NCBI RefSeq assembly: GCF_000416235.1
Contig: NZ_ATLO01000052.1
Coordinates: 1 to 64,000 of the forward strand
Source of the DNA: Pseudomonas sp. CFII64
Lineage (GTDB): Bacteria > Pseudomonadota > Gammaproteobacteria > Pseudomonadales > Pseudomonadaceae
Length of the DNA: 64,000 bases
Reading direction: 5' to 3'
The notes beneath the pieces were generated by a model that made no database searches, was not told where the DNA came from, and worked only from the letters and a program-made list of their open reading frames with translations. The translations under genes were made by a program, and so were the position numbers. Of this stretch, positions 26,195 through 34,716 are shown piece by piece. Each line of letters begins with the position of its first letter. Within the stretch, counting starts at the first letter, position 1.

Positions 26195-26875
26195 ATGAAA
26201 TTACTGATCGTCGAAGATCAACCAAAAACCGGCCATTACCTGCGCCAGGGCTTGAGCGAAGCCGGTTTCAGCACCGAACTGGTGGCTGACGGCACCACTG
26301 GCCAACACCTGGCGCTGACCGGCGACTACGCGCTGTTGATTCTCGACGTGATGCTGCCCGGCCGCAGCGGCTGGCAGATCCTGCAAGCCGTGCGCAGCGC
26401 GGGCCTGGAAACACCCGTGCTGTTCCTCACCGCCCGGGATGCCGTGGAAGATCGGGTCAAAGGCCTGGAACTGGGCGCCGACGACTATCTGATCAAGCCT
26501 TTCGCCTTCTCCGAACTGCTCGCCCGGGTACGGACTCTGTTACGCCGTGGCAGCAGCGCCACCCAGGAAACCCACTTGCAGCTCGCGGACCTGCGCCTGG
26601 ACTTGCTGCGTCGGCGGGTTGAACGCAGCGCCAAACGCATCGACCTGACCGCCAAGGAGTTCGCCCTGCTCGAATTGCTCATGCGTCGCCAGGGCGAAGT
26701 GCTGCCCAAATCGCTGATTGCTTCCCAGGTCTGGGACATGAATTTCGACAGCGACACCAATGTGATCGAAGTCGCGATACGCCGCCTGCGTCTGAAAATC
26801 GATGACGATTTCCCCAATAAACTCATTCATACCGTGCGTGGCATGGGCTATGTGCTTGAAGAGCGCCCATCGTGA
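26195..26875 (+). CDS. copR: Heavy-metal response regulator CopR (OmpR/PhoB family)
   Basis: A 226-residue transcription factor. The receiver (1-115) begins MKLLIVEDQPKTG and has the phosphorylated Asp in LLILDVMLPGRSGW and Lys in DDYLIKPFAFSELL. The C-terminal winged helix (about 128-222) has RIDLTAKEFALLELL and VIEVAIRRLRLKIDDDF, closest to the CopR/IrlR/CusR heavy-metal class. The start is the ATG at 26195. The open frame upstream is not family-like. It overlaps copS by the GTGA junction at 26872-26875. A CopR-box-like sequence upstream suggests autoregulation and control of the divergent cupredoxin gene. Confidence 0.93.
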   Translation: MKLLIVEDQPKTGHYLRQGLSEAGFSTELVADGTTGQHLALTGDYALLILDVMLPGRSGWQILQAVRSAGLETPVLFLTARDAVEDRVKGLELGADDYLIKPFAFSELLARVRTLLRRGSSATQETHLQLADLRLDLLRRRVERSAKRIDLTAKEFALLELLMRRQGEVLPKSLIASQVWDMNFDSDTNVIEVAIRRLRLKIDDDFPNKLIHTVRGMGYVLEERPS

Positions 26876-28224
26876 TTCGGCGAATCTCCCTGGCCAGCCG
26901 CCTGGCGTTGCTGTTTGCGGCCTGCACTGCCGTGGTTTCCCTGACCGCTGGCGTGCTGTTCAATCACGCCAGCGAAACGCATTTCATGGAACTGGACCAG
27001 CAACTGCTGGACAGCAAGCTGCCGCAGTTGCGCAATGTGTTGAACGGAGTATCGACCCGTGAAGGATTCATCACCCGGGAAGCGCAATTGCGCGCTGAAC
27101 TGAGCCGTCAGCCGGACCTCGCCTTGCGGGTCAGCGGCGTTGACGGGGCGATCTGGTTCGACAATTCAAACCTGAAGGTCGAGCAACCTGGTCACTCGGG
27201 ACTGCACACGCTGAGTGATTCCGAGGCAGCCTTTCGTATCTACGGCGTGCCGTTGCAGGAGCAGTCAACCGATTCGCCACAGCTGACATTGATGCTCGAC
27301 ATCACCCATCACCAACACTTCCTGCAACGCATGCAGCGTTTGATCTGGCTGACCATTGGCCTGTCGGCGCTGGCCACTGCGCTGCTCGGCGCGTGGGCGG
27401 CGCGCAGTGGTTTACGCCCGCTGCGCCAGATGAGCCAGATCGCCGCCAGCGTTTCGGCCAGCTCGCTCACCACCCGCCTGCCCCAGGAGCAAATGCCCAG
27501 CGAGCTGGCGGAACTGGCCCTCGCCTTCAACGCCATGCTCGGTCGGCTGGAGGATGCCTTTCAGCGACTCTCGGCATTTTCCGCCGACATCGCCCATGAA
27601 TTGCGCACGCCGTTATCCAACTTGCTGACCCACACCCAAGTGATCCTGACCCGCGAACGCCCGCTGGAGGATTATCGCGAGGCGTTGCTGGGCAATCTGG
27701 AAGAAGTGCAAGGCATGGCGCAGATGGTCAATGACATGCTGTACCTGGCCAAGGCCGAACATGGCTTGCTGATTCCAGTGCGCGAACGCCTGGAGCTGCA
27801 TGCGGAAGCCAATGCGGTGCTGGAATTTTTCGCTCCCCTGGCCGAAGACGCACACGTCAGCATGAGCTGCCAGGGACAAGCCGCCTTCGCCGGCGACCGC
27901 ACGATGCTGCGGCGGGTGTTTTCCAATCTGCTGGACAACGCCCTGCGCTTCACCCCGGCAGGCGGCTATATAAAGGTCAGCCTCGACAATGGGCAACGGG
28001 GAGTTGCGATCAGCATCGAAAATAACGGCCCGACGATTGACCCGCAGAGTGTGTCGCGCCTGTTCGACCGCTTCTATCGCGCCGACCCGGCCCGCCGGGA
28101 AAGCCATGAACATGCGGGACTGGGTCTGGCGATCACCCGTTCAATCGTCCAGGCCCATGGCGGCACGATTCGCTGTGAGTCAGCCAAAGGCGTGACGCGG
28201 TTTTTGATTGCGCTGCCGTTGTAA
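26872..28224 (+). CDS. copS: Heavy-metal sensor histidine kinase CopS
   Basis: A 450-residue inner-membrane kinase with a GTG start coupled to the copR stop. Transmembrane helix 1 (about 10-30) and helix 2 (about 160-182) enclose a 130-residue periplasmic sensor region with His residues near the second helix (MLDITHHQHFLQRM). HAMP (about 183-235) is followed by the HisKA phospho-His in SADIAHELRTPLSNL, then the ATPase boxes NLLDNALRF (N box), a G1 region and GLGLAITRS (G2). It phosphorylates CopR when periplasmic copper (or silver) is high. Its 3' end faces lolE with a 6-base gap. Confidence 0.92.
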   Translation: MIRRISLASRLALLFAACTAVVSLTAGVLFNHASETHFMELDQQLLDSKLPQLRNVLNGVSTREGFITREAQLRAELSRQPDLALRVSGVDGAIWFDNSNLKVEQPGHSGLHTLSDSEAAFRIYGVPLQEQSTDSPQLTLMLDITHHQHFLQRMQRLIWLTIGLSALATALLGAWAARSGLRPLRQMSQIAASVSASSLTTRLPQEQMPSELAELALAFNAMLGRLEDAFQRLSAFSADIAHELRTPLSNLLTHTQVILTRERPLEDYREALLGNLEEVQGMAQMVNDMLYLAKAEHGLLIPVRERLELHAEANAVLEFFAPLAEDAHVSMSCQGQAAFAGDRTMLRRVFSNLLDNALRFTPAGGYIKVSLDNGQRGVAISIENNGPTIDPQSVSRLFDRFYRADPARRESHEHAGLGLAITRSIVQAHGGTIRCESAKGVTRFLIALPL

Positions 28225-28230
28225 AAGCAG

Positions 28231-29475
28231 TTACTCATACCGCAACGCATGCGCCGGCTGGATCTGCGCCGCGCGCCAGGCTGGGTACACCGTGGCAAGG
28301 AAACTCAGGATGAAGCCGGCGCTGCAGATCAGCAGCACGTCGCCGGCTTGCAGTTCCGAAGGCAGGCTGTTGATGAAGTACACATCGGAACTGAAGATGT
28401 GCTGGCCGCTGACCCGCTCCAGCCAGCCCACCAGCGTGCTGACGTTGATGGCGGCGATCACGCCGAGTACGCCGCCGATCAAGGTGCCGACGATACCGAT
28501 TACCGTGCCCTGCACCACGAAGATCGCCATGATCTGCCGTGGCGTGGCGCCGATGGTACGCAGGATCGCGATGTCCGCGCCCTTGTCGTTCACCACCATG
28601 ATCAGCGTTGCAATAATGTTGAACGCGGCCACGGCGACGATCATCAGCAACAGCAGACCGATCATGGTCTTTTCCATTTTCATGGCACTGAACAGGCTGC
28701 CTTGGGTGTGCGTCCAGTCATCGGCACGATAATCAGCGCCCAGTCCGGTGGCGATCTGATTGGACACTTGCGGCGCAGCGTACAAATCCTTAACCGCCAG
28801 ACGCACGCCTTGCACCTGATTGGGCTGCCAGCGCTGCATCTGCGCAGCATCCGCCACGTTGATCAACGCCATGGATCCATCAAGTTCGGCGCCAACCTTG
28901 AACACCCCGACCACGGTCAGGCGTTGCAGGCGTGGGGTAATACCGCCCGGCGCGCTGCTGATTTCAGGTACGATCAGGGTCAATTTGTCGCCGACATTGA
29001 GACGAAAGCGCCGCGCGGTCAGTTCGCCAAGGACCACACCGAATTCACCGGCTTTCAGGTCTTCAAGCTTGCCTTGCACGATATGCTGGGCAACGATCGA
29101 GACTTCATGCTCCAGCGCAGGATCAACGCCGCTGATCTGGATCGGTTGCATCGAGCCTTTATAGGACAGCATGCCTTCCATTTCGGTAAACGGCACGGCG
29201 GCGGTCACTTCCGGGTTCTTCAAGGCGGCGGCAGCGACCGGCTTCCAGTCGTCCAGCGGCGTGACGCCGGCGATGACCGCGTGGGGCACCATGCCGAGAA
29301 TCCGCGAGCTCATTTCGCGCTGGAAGCCGTTCATCACCGACAGCACGACGATCATCGCCAACACGCCCAGCGCGAGGCCGATCATCGACGTCATGGAAAT
29401 GAACGAGACAAATCGGTTGCGGCGCTTGGCGCGGGTGTAGCGCGCACCTATGAAAATCGATAACGGTCGGAACAT
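28231..29475 (-). CDS. lolE: Lipoprotein-releasing ABC system transmembrane protein LolE
   Basis: A 414-residue inner-membrane subunit of LolCDE, which extracts outer-membrane lipoproteins from the inner membrane and hands them to LolA. The N-terminal YTRAKRRNRFVSFISMTSMIG leads into helix 1. A large periplasmic MacB_PCD-like domain (about 50-260) follows, then the FtsX-type C-terminal membrane domain with three helices (from VAVAAFNIIATLIMVV) and the terminal PAHALRYE. It is last of three genes transcribed lolC-lolD-lolE. It is paralogous to LolC upstream, and which is called C or E follows gene order. Confidence 0.93.
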   Translation of the reverse strand: MFRPLSIFIGARYTRAKRRNRFVSFISMTSMIGLALGVLAMIVVLSVMNGFQREMSSRILGMVPHAVIAGVTPLDDWKPVAAAALKNPEVTAAVPFTEMEGMLSYKGSMQPIQISGVDPALEHEVSIVAQHIVQGKLEDLKAGEFGVVLGELTARRFRLNVGDKLTLIVPEISSAPGGITPRLQRLTVVGVFKVGAELDGSMALINVADAAQMQRWQPNQVQGVRLAVKDLYAAPQVSNQIATGLGADYRADDWTHTQGSLFSAMKMEKTMIGLLLLMIVAVAAFNIIATLIMVVNDKGADIAILRTIGATPRQIMAIFVVQGTVIGIVGTLIGGVLGVIAAINVSTLVGWLERVSGQHIFSSDVYFINSLPSELQAGDVLLICSAGFILSFLATVYPAWRAAQIQPAHALRYE

Positions 29476-29547
29476 TGGAATAACACCGTAGCAAAAAATG
29501 CCGCAGAAAAAGTGACCCGACGCGCTCAGCTGCGCCGGGTTGCGCGA

Positions 29548-30246
29548 TCAGGCGGCGACCAGGTGGCCGTCTTCCAGACGCAACACGCGATCCATCTGCC
29601 GCGCTAGGCTCATATCATGGGTCACCACCAGAAACGCAGTGCGCGACGAGGTGCTCAGCTCCAGCATAAGATCCTGAATGCCTTGTGCGGTGTGATGATC
29701 AAGGTTACCGGTCGGCTCATCGAGCATCACCAGACCTGGCTGATTGACCAGCGCACGAGCAATCGCCACACGCTGACGCTCACCGCCGGACAACTCCGAA
29801 GGCTTGTGCTGCAAGCGATGCCCCAGGCCGACACGCTCCAGCAACGCCGTGGCGCGTTGGCGAGCCTCCGGGATAGCGGTCTTGCCGATCAGCAGCGGCA
29901 TGCAGACGTTTTCCAGCGCGGTGAACTCGGGCAGCAAGTGGTGGAACTGATAGACGAAACCCAGCGAGCGGTTGCGCAGCAGGCCACGGGCTTTTTCGCC
30001 CAGTGCCGAGAGCTCTTCACCGGCCAGCCAGACGCTGCCGGTAGACGGCGTATCCAGCCCGCCCAGCATATTAAGCAACGTGCTTTTGCCGGAACCGGAA
30101 CTGCCGACGATGGCGACGCGCTCACCCGGAAACAACTCAAGCTGCAGGTTGGCCAGAACCACCACCGATTCCGGGCCTTCCTCGTAGGATTTGCCCAGGT
30201 TGCGGCAACTCAAAACTGCTTTATCACTCATGCCCGACTCACTCAT
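29548..30246 (-). CDS. lolD: Lipoprotein-releasing ABC ATPase LolD
   Basis: The 232-residue cytoplasmic ATPase of LolCDE. Walker A is VGSSGSGKSTLLNMLGG, the LolD/MacB-type Q-loop FVYQFHHLLPEFTALENV, the signature LSGGERQRVAIARAL, Walker B LVMLDEPTGNLD and the His switch VVTHDMSLA. The start at 30246 has GGAGG nine bases upstream and overlaps the lolC stop by eight bases. The ATG at 30231 (MSDKAVLS) is an alternative matching the usual 227-residue length. Confidence 0.95.
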   Translation of the reverse strand: MSESGMSDKAVLSCRNLGKSYEEGPESVVVLANLQLELFPGERVAIVGSSGSGKSTLLNMLGGLDTPSTGSVWLAGEELSALGEKARGLLRNRSLGFVYQFHHLLPEFTALENVCMPLLIGKTAIPEARQRATALLERVGLGHRLQHKPSELSGGERQRVAIARALVNQPGLVMLDEPTGNLDHHTAQGIQDLMLELSTSSRTAFLVVTHDMSLARQMDRVLRLEDGHLVAA

Positions 30247-31489
30247 AACGTAACGCCTCCGCCGGCTGCGTGCGCGCTGCGCGCCAGGCCGGGTACAAGG
30301 TGGCGAGAAAACTCAGGATCAATGCGGCGCCGCAGACCAGCAACACATCTTCGGCCAGTAACTGCGATGGCAGGTAGTCGATGAAGTACACGTCGGCATT
30401 GAGAAACTTGTGGCCGATCAGGCCTTCGAGGGCGGAAATCGCGGCGCTGACGTTCAGTGCGGCAAAAATCCCGAGGACCGCGCCAATGAGCGTCCCGACC
30501 ACCCCGATCACGGTGCCCTGCACCATGAAAATCGCCATGATCTGCCCCGGCGTGGAGCCCAGGGTGCGCAAAATGGCGATATCGCCCTTCTTGTCATTCA
30601 CCACCATGACCAGCGTGGAAATGATGTTGAACGCGGCGACGGCAACGATCAGCAGCAACAGCAGGCCGATCATGGCTTTTTCCATGCGGATCGCCTGATA
30701 CAGATTGCCGTGGGTACGGGTCCAGTCGCGGGCGTAATACTGATGCTCGCCGAGGGTTTGCGCGATCTCGTAAGCGGTGCGCGGGGCCTTGAACAGGTCG
30801 TCGAACTTCAGGCGCAGACCTTGCACCTGCTCGGGTTTCCAGCGATGCAGTTTGGCAATGTCATCAAGATTGGTCAGGCCCAGATAGCCGTCCAGCTCGC
30901 CAGCACCAACATGGAAAATGCCGACTACCGTAAAGCGCTTCATGCGCGGGAACATGCCGGCCGGCGTCACCGTGACTTCCGGTGCAACGAAGGTCAGCTT
31001 GTCGCCCATCTTCACGCCCAGCTTGGTCGCGGCCTTGTCACCAATGACAATGCCGAAGCTGCCGGGCGCCAGATCGTCGAGTTTGCCCTGCTTCATGAAG
31101 TTATCGATGATCGAAACTTTACGTTCCTGAACGGGGTCGATGGCATTGAGCAAGACTTTTTGCACGTTGCCATTGCTGGTCAGCAGGCCCTGCATCTGGG
31201 TGAATGGCGCAACGGCCAGCACCTGAGGATTGCGCTTGACCTTGTCGGCCAGTGCTTTCCAGTCGCTGATGGGCTCGGCGGACTCGATGGTCGCGTGCGG
31301 CACCATACCCAGAACGCGGGTGCGCATTTCGTGATCGAAACCGTTCATGACCGATAACACGACTATCATCACCACTACGCCAAGGGCGAGGCCGATCATG
31401 GAAGTCAGCGAAATGAAGGAGACGAAATGGTTACGGCGTTTTGCACGGGTATAACGCGTGCCGATGAATACAAAAAGAGGTCTGAACAT
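30239..31489 (-). CDS. lolC: Lipoprotein-releasing ABC system transmembrane protein LolC
   Basis: A 416-residue paralogue of LolE with the same plan: YTRAKRRNHFVSFISLTSMIG before helix 1, a periplasmic domain (about 50-260) that would recruit LolA, then three C-terminal helices and PAEALRYE. LolC is usually the subunit carrying the LolA-binding hook. The gene is first in the operon and overlaps lolD. Divergent from the PilZ-domain gene at 31616, an arrangement conserved in Pseudomonas. Confidence 0.93.
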   Translation of the reverse strand: MFRPLFVFIGTRYTRAKRRNHFVSFISLTSMIGLALGVVVMIVVLSVMNGFDHEMRTRVLGMVPHATIESAEPISDWKALADKVKRNPQVLAVAPFTQMQGLLTSNGNVQKVLLNAIDPVQERKVSIIDNFMKQGKLDDLAPGSFGIVIGDKAATKLGVKMGDKLTFVAPEVTVTPAGMFPRMKRFTVVGIFHVGAGELDGYLGLTNLDDIAKLHRWKPEQVQGLRLKFDDLFKAPRTAYEIAQTLGEHQYYARDWTRTHGNLYQAIRMEKAMIGLLLLLIVAVAAFNIISTLVMVVNDKKGDIAILRTLGSTPGQIMAIFMVQGTVIGVVGTLIGAVLGIFAALNVSAAISALEGLIGHKFLNADVYFIDYLPSQLLAEDVLLVCGAALILSFLATLYPAWRAARTQPAEALRYE

Positions 31490-31615
31490 TTAGGGACTTG
31501 TTCGGAGGAATGGGAACGTCCTTGTGGCGGGCCTTGGCGCGCAGCTCTACACTCGAAAACACTCTAGGCACTGCTGAGCAACCACTATGACAACCGCCGC
31601 TACCATGGGTTCGCC

Positions 31616-32185
31616 ATGTCGACATTAGATGAAGAAGAACGCCGCGAATACTACCGTATCGAGGACAGTGTCGCACTGGAAATTAACCTGCTGGCCGGCT
31701 CCGATCCGGCTGACTTGAAAGCCATGCGCGAGACCTCGGGACTCTTCGAGCTGCTCAGCGAGTTGCATATCAATGAGTTCGAATCCCAGCATTTGCTGCG
31801 CCAGCTGGACGAGCGTGACCGGGTGTTGAGCAGCCTGCTCAAATCGTTGAGCAAGCGCATCGATCTGCTCGGCCAAGTGGTCGCGCAAACGGCGCTGACC
31901 CGGCTGGGTGCCCCGCAGCCGGTGATCATTTCCGAAGGCGGCGTGCAGTTTTCCTCGCCGCAGGCGTACGCCATCGATGCGCAACTGTCGATCAAAATGG
32001 TGCTCATGCCGCAGGCTTCGGCACTGATGCTGCACGCCAAAGTCACCCATTGCGATGCTTTGCCGAACGGCGAATTCGACGTCGGCACCGAGTTTATCGA
32101 ACTGCCTGACTCACAACGCCAGCTGCTGGCCCGATACATTTTGCAACGACAAGCCCAGCAGCGACGTCAGGCATTGGAGCAATAA
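31616..32185 (+). CDS. PilZ-domain protein with helical insert
   Basis: A 189-residue cytosolic protein. The N-terminal RREYYRIEDSVALEI supplies the RxxxR half of a PilZ c-di-GMP site (about 9-13). A helical segment (40-85, rich in Leu/Glu) follows, then a PilZ-like barrel containing VIISEGGVQFSS, where the second motif keeps Ser and Gly but has Ile in place of the usual Asp/Asn. Binding of c-di-GMP is therefore uncertain. It is divergent from lolC, as in other Pseudomonas. The start at 31616 has no clear ribosome-binding site. Confidence 0.75.
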   Translation: MSTLDEEERREYYRIEDSVALEINLLAGSDPADLKAMRETSGLFELLSELHINEFESQHLLRQLDERDRVLSSLLKSLSKRIDLLGQVVAQTALTRLGAPQPVIISEGGVQFSSPQAYAIDAQLSIKMVLMPQASALMLHAKVTHCDALPNGEFDVGTEFIELPDSQRQLLARYILQRQAQQRRQALEQ

Positions 32186-32232
32186 AAGTCCGTATAGGGG
32201 ATATCTCAATAGCGTGCAGCAGACACCGTACC

Positions 32233-32321
32233 GTAGGACCGGCTTCAGCCGGGAGGACGTTATTCCTGACGATAAATATACGTCGGTTTTATTGCCCTAT
32301 CCCGGCTAAAGCCGGTCCTAC
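32233..32321. repeat. REP pair (REPIN), GGACCGGCTT type
   Basis: Left arm GTAGGACCGGCTTCAGCCGG (from 32233) and right arm CCGGCTAAAGCCGGTCCTAC (32302-32321) are inverted copies separated by about 45 bases. Same family as the 3618-3664 hairpin. Confidence 0.85.
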
Positions 32322-32434
32322 CAGGTCATGGAACCGTACGGCAGCGTGCGCGGCGCGATATCTCAGTAATGTCCAACAAGCCCACATCTCACACCACTAC
32401 CCAGCACCACGCCTTGAAGGCCCCAGGAGTAAAC

Positions 32435-33157
32435 GTGACCCTTATTTATGGCCACCGCGGCGCCAAAGGCGAAGCACCGGAAAACACCCTGACCAGTTTC
32501 CAGGAATGCCTCAAGCACGGCGTACGCCGTTGCGAACTGGACTTGCACTTGTCCCGTGACGGCGAGTTGATGGTCATCCACGATCCAACCCTCAAACGCA
32601 CCACCGACCGACGCGGCAAGGTCAACGAACATGTGGCAGCGGATCTGGTGACTTACGACGCGCGCAAGGGCGGCCCGGGCTGGGTCAATCCTTGCCCGAT
32701 TCCGACCCTCGAAGAATTGTTCGAAAAATGCGACTTCGAGCATTGGCAGCTGGAAGTCAAAAGCGCTTCGCGCACCCGTGCTGCGACAACGGTGCTGGCG
32801 ATTCGCGAACTTGCGCAGCGCCATGGCCTGCTGGACAAGATCACCATCACGTCGAGTTCACGGGAAGTATTGCGTGCGGCACTGGATCTGACGCCGGATA
32901 TCGCCCGCGGGCTGGTTGCCGAATATGCCTGGCTGGACCCCTTGAAGGTCGCGCAAAGCTATGGCTGCGAGATTCTCGCGTTGAACTGGACGCTGTGCAC
33001 CCCGGAGCGGCTGAAGAAAGCCCAGAATCAGGGTTTGCATGTGTCGGTCTGGACAGTCAACGAACCCGCGCTGATGCGCAGGCTCGCCGACTTCGGCGTA
33101 GACAGCCTGATTACAGACTTTCCCGGTTTGGCCAGCGCCACGCTCGGGAATTACTGA
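32435..33157 (+). CDS. Glycerophosphodiester phosphodiesterase family protein
   Basis: A 240-residue GDPD TIM-barrel enzyme that hydrolyses glycerophosphodiesters to glycerol-3-phosphate and an alcohol. The signature is complete: YGHRGAKGEAPENTLTSF (catalytic His and Arg), ELDLHLSRDGELMVIHDPTL (metal-binding Glu and Asp, catalytic His), then LEVKS, and VSVWTVNEP near the end. A GTG start at 32435 is chosen because AGGAG lies five bases upstream and it gives the standard N-terminus. An in-frame ATG 66 bases earlier adds a non-family Thr/His-rich leader. No signal peptide, so cytosolic. Between a REP pair and sthA. Confidence 0.92.
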   Translation: MTLIYGHRGAKGEAPENTLTSFQECLKHGVRRCELDLHLSRDGELMVIHDPTLKRTTDRRGKVNEHVAADLVTYDARKGGPGWVNPCPIPTLEELFEKCDFEHWQLEVKSASRTRAATTVLAIRELAQRHGLLDKITITSSSREVLRAALDLTPDIARGLVAEYAWLDPLKVAQSYGCEILALNWTLCTPERLKKAQNQGLHVSVWTVNEPALMRRLADFGVDSLITDFPGLASATLGNY

Positions 33158-33168
33158 AATCGGTCTCC

Positions 33169-33193
33169 CCGGCCGGCTCAGGCCACCGGCCGG
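33169..33193. terminator. Stem-loop between convergent GDPD gene and sthA
   Basis: CCGGCCGG (33169-33176) pairs with CCGGCCGG (33186-33193) around a 9-base loop, in the 42-base gap between the two stop codons. No strong T run on either strand, so termination strength is uncertain. Confidence 0.55.
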
Positions 33194-33199
33194 AGTCGC

Positions 33200-34594
33200 T
33201 TAAAAAAGCCGGTTGAGGCCATCATAAGCAGCGACCCGATAGGCTTCGGCCATGGTCGGGTAGTTGAACGTGGTGTTGACGAAGTACTTCATGGTGTTGG
33301 CTTCGCCGGGCTGGTTCATGATTGCCTGGCCAATGTGGACGATCTCTGACGCCTGGTCGCCGAAGCAATGCACGCCCAGCACTTCCAGGGTTTCCCGGTG
33401 GAACAGAATCTTCAGCATGCCGACCCGTTCGCCGGAAATCTGCGCCCGCGCCATGCCTTTGAAGAACGCCTTGCCTACTTCGTACGGCACCTTGGCCTGG
33501 GTCAGCTCGTGTTCGTTCTTGCCGATGGAGCTGATCTCCGGAATCGTGTAAATCCCGGTGGGCACGTCGTTCACGTAACGCCAGCTGCCGTTATCCACCA
33601 CGCTGCCGGCCGCTGAACGACCCTGGTCATACGCAGCACTGGCCAGGCTCGGCCAGCCAATCACATCGCCTGCGCCATAGATGTTCTGCACGCTGGTGCG
33701 ATAGTTGTCATCGACTTCGATCTGGCCACGGCCATTGGCCTTGATGCCGACGTTCTCCAGGCCCAGCTTGTCGGTGTTGCCAGTACGGCCGTTACACCAG
33801 AGCAAGGCATCGGCCTTGATCTTCTTGCCGGACTTGAGGTGCAGGATCACGCCGTTGTCCAGGCCTTCGACCTTTTCATATTCTTCGTTGTGGCGAACCA
33901 TCACGTTGTTGTTGCTGAAGTGATAACTCAACGCCTGGGAAATTTCCGAATCCAGGAAGCTCAGCAACTGATCGCGGTTATCCACCAGCTCGACCATCAC
34001 GCCCAGTCCGCTGAAGATCGAGGCATATTCACAGCCGATGACACCGGCGCCATAGATGATCAGTTTGCGTGGCGTGTGGCCCAGGCTGAGGATGGTGTCG
34101 CTGTCGTAGATACGCTTGTGGGAAAAGTCGATATCGGCCGGGCGATAAGGTCGCGAGCCGGTAGCGATGATGATCTGGTTGGCGACGAGTTTCTCCACGA
34201 CGCCGTTGGAGCACACCACATCGATGCTGCGTTCGTCAGCGAAGCTGCCGGTGCCGAAGAACACATCGACGCGATTGCGGGCGTAGTAGCCGGTGCGCGA
34301 TGAAACTTGCTTGGCAATGACGATTTCGGCGTTTTTCAACACATCCGGAAACGAAAACCAGCGCGGCTCGCCAATGGCCCGGAACATCGGGTTGGTGTTG
34401 AAGTGGATGATCTGCTTGACCGAATGACGCAATGCCTTGGACGGGATGGTTCCCAGGTGAGTGCAATTGCCGCCGACCTGCCGACGGCTATCGACCATCG
34501 CAACCTTGCGCCCCGCCTTGGCGGCATTCATTGCCGCGCCTTCTCCAGCAGGGCCGGAACCCAGTACCACTACGTCGTAGTTGTAGACAGCCAT
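33200..34594 (-). CDS. sthA: Soluble pyridine nucleotide transhydrogenase SthA
   Basis: Cytosolic FAD enzyme that equilibrates NADPH and NAD+, mainly draining excess NADPH. The 464 residues follow the pyridine nucleotide-disulfide oxidoreductase plan: FAD GxGxxG in VVLGSGPAGEGAAMNAA (9-25), then GGNCTHLGTIPSKALRH, where the second Cys of the usual redox disulfide is Thr, the hallmark of SthA. The NAD(P) Rossmann motif is in LIIYGAGVIGCEYASIF, and the FAD-binding NIYGAGDVIGWPSLASAA and the dimerisation domain (about 345-464) follow. The start at 34594 has AAGGAG nearby. Convergent with the GDPD gene. Confidence 0.97.
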   Translation of the reverse strand: MAVYNYDVVVLGSGPAGEGAAMNAAKAGRKVAMVDSRRQVGGNCTHLGTIPSKALRHSVKQIIHFNTNPMFRAIGEPRWFSFPDVLKNAEIVIAKQVSSRTGYYARNRVDVFFGTGSFADERSIDVVCSNGVVEKLVANQIIIATGSRPYRPADIDFSHKRIYDSDTILSLGHTPRKLIIYGAGVIGCEYASIFSGLGVMVELVDNRDQLLSFLDSEISQALSYHFSNNNVMVRHNEEYEKVEGLDNGVILHLKSGKKIKADALLWCNGRTGNTDKLGLENVGIKANGRGQIEVDDNYRTSVQNIYGAGDVIGWPSLASAAYDQGRSAAGSVVDNGSWRYVNDVPTGIYTIPEISSIGKNEHELTQAKVPYEVGKAFFKGMARAQISGERVGMLKILFHRETLEVLGVHCFGDQASEIVHIGQAIMNQPGEANTMKYFVNTTFNYPTMAEAYRVAAYDGLNRLF

Positions 34595-34716
34595 GCGTAC
34601 TCCTTAGAACAGGCCGAGCTGCCACTCTGGCATCTCTGGCTAAATCACATCGCGGCCAGCGACATGAAGGATCGAAACTCGGGGCGCAGTCTAAACCTGC
34701 GCCGAGGCGGGGAACA

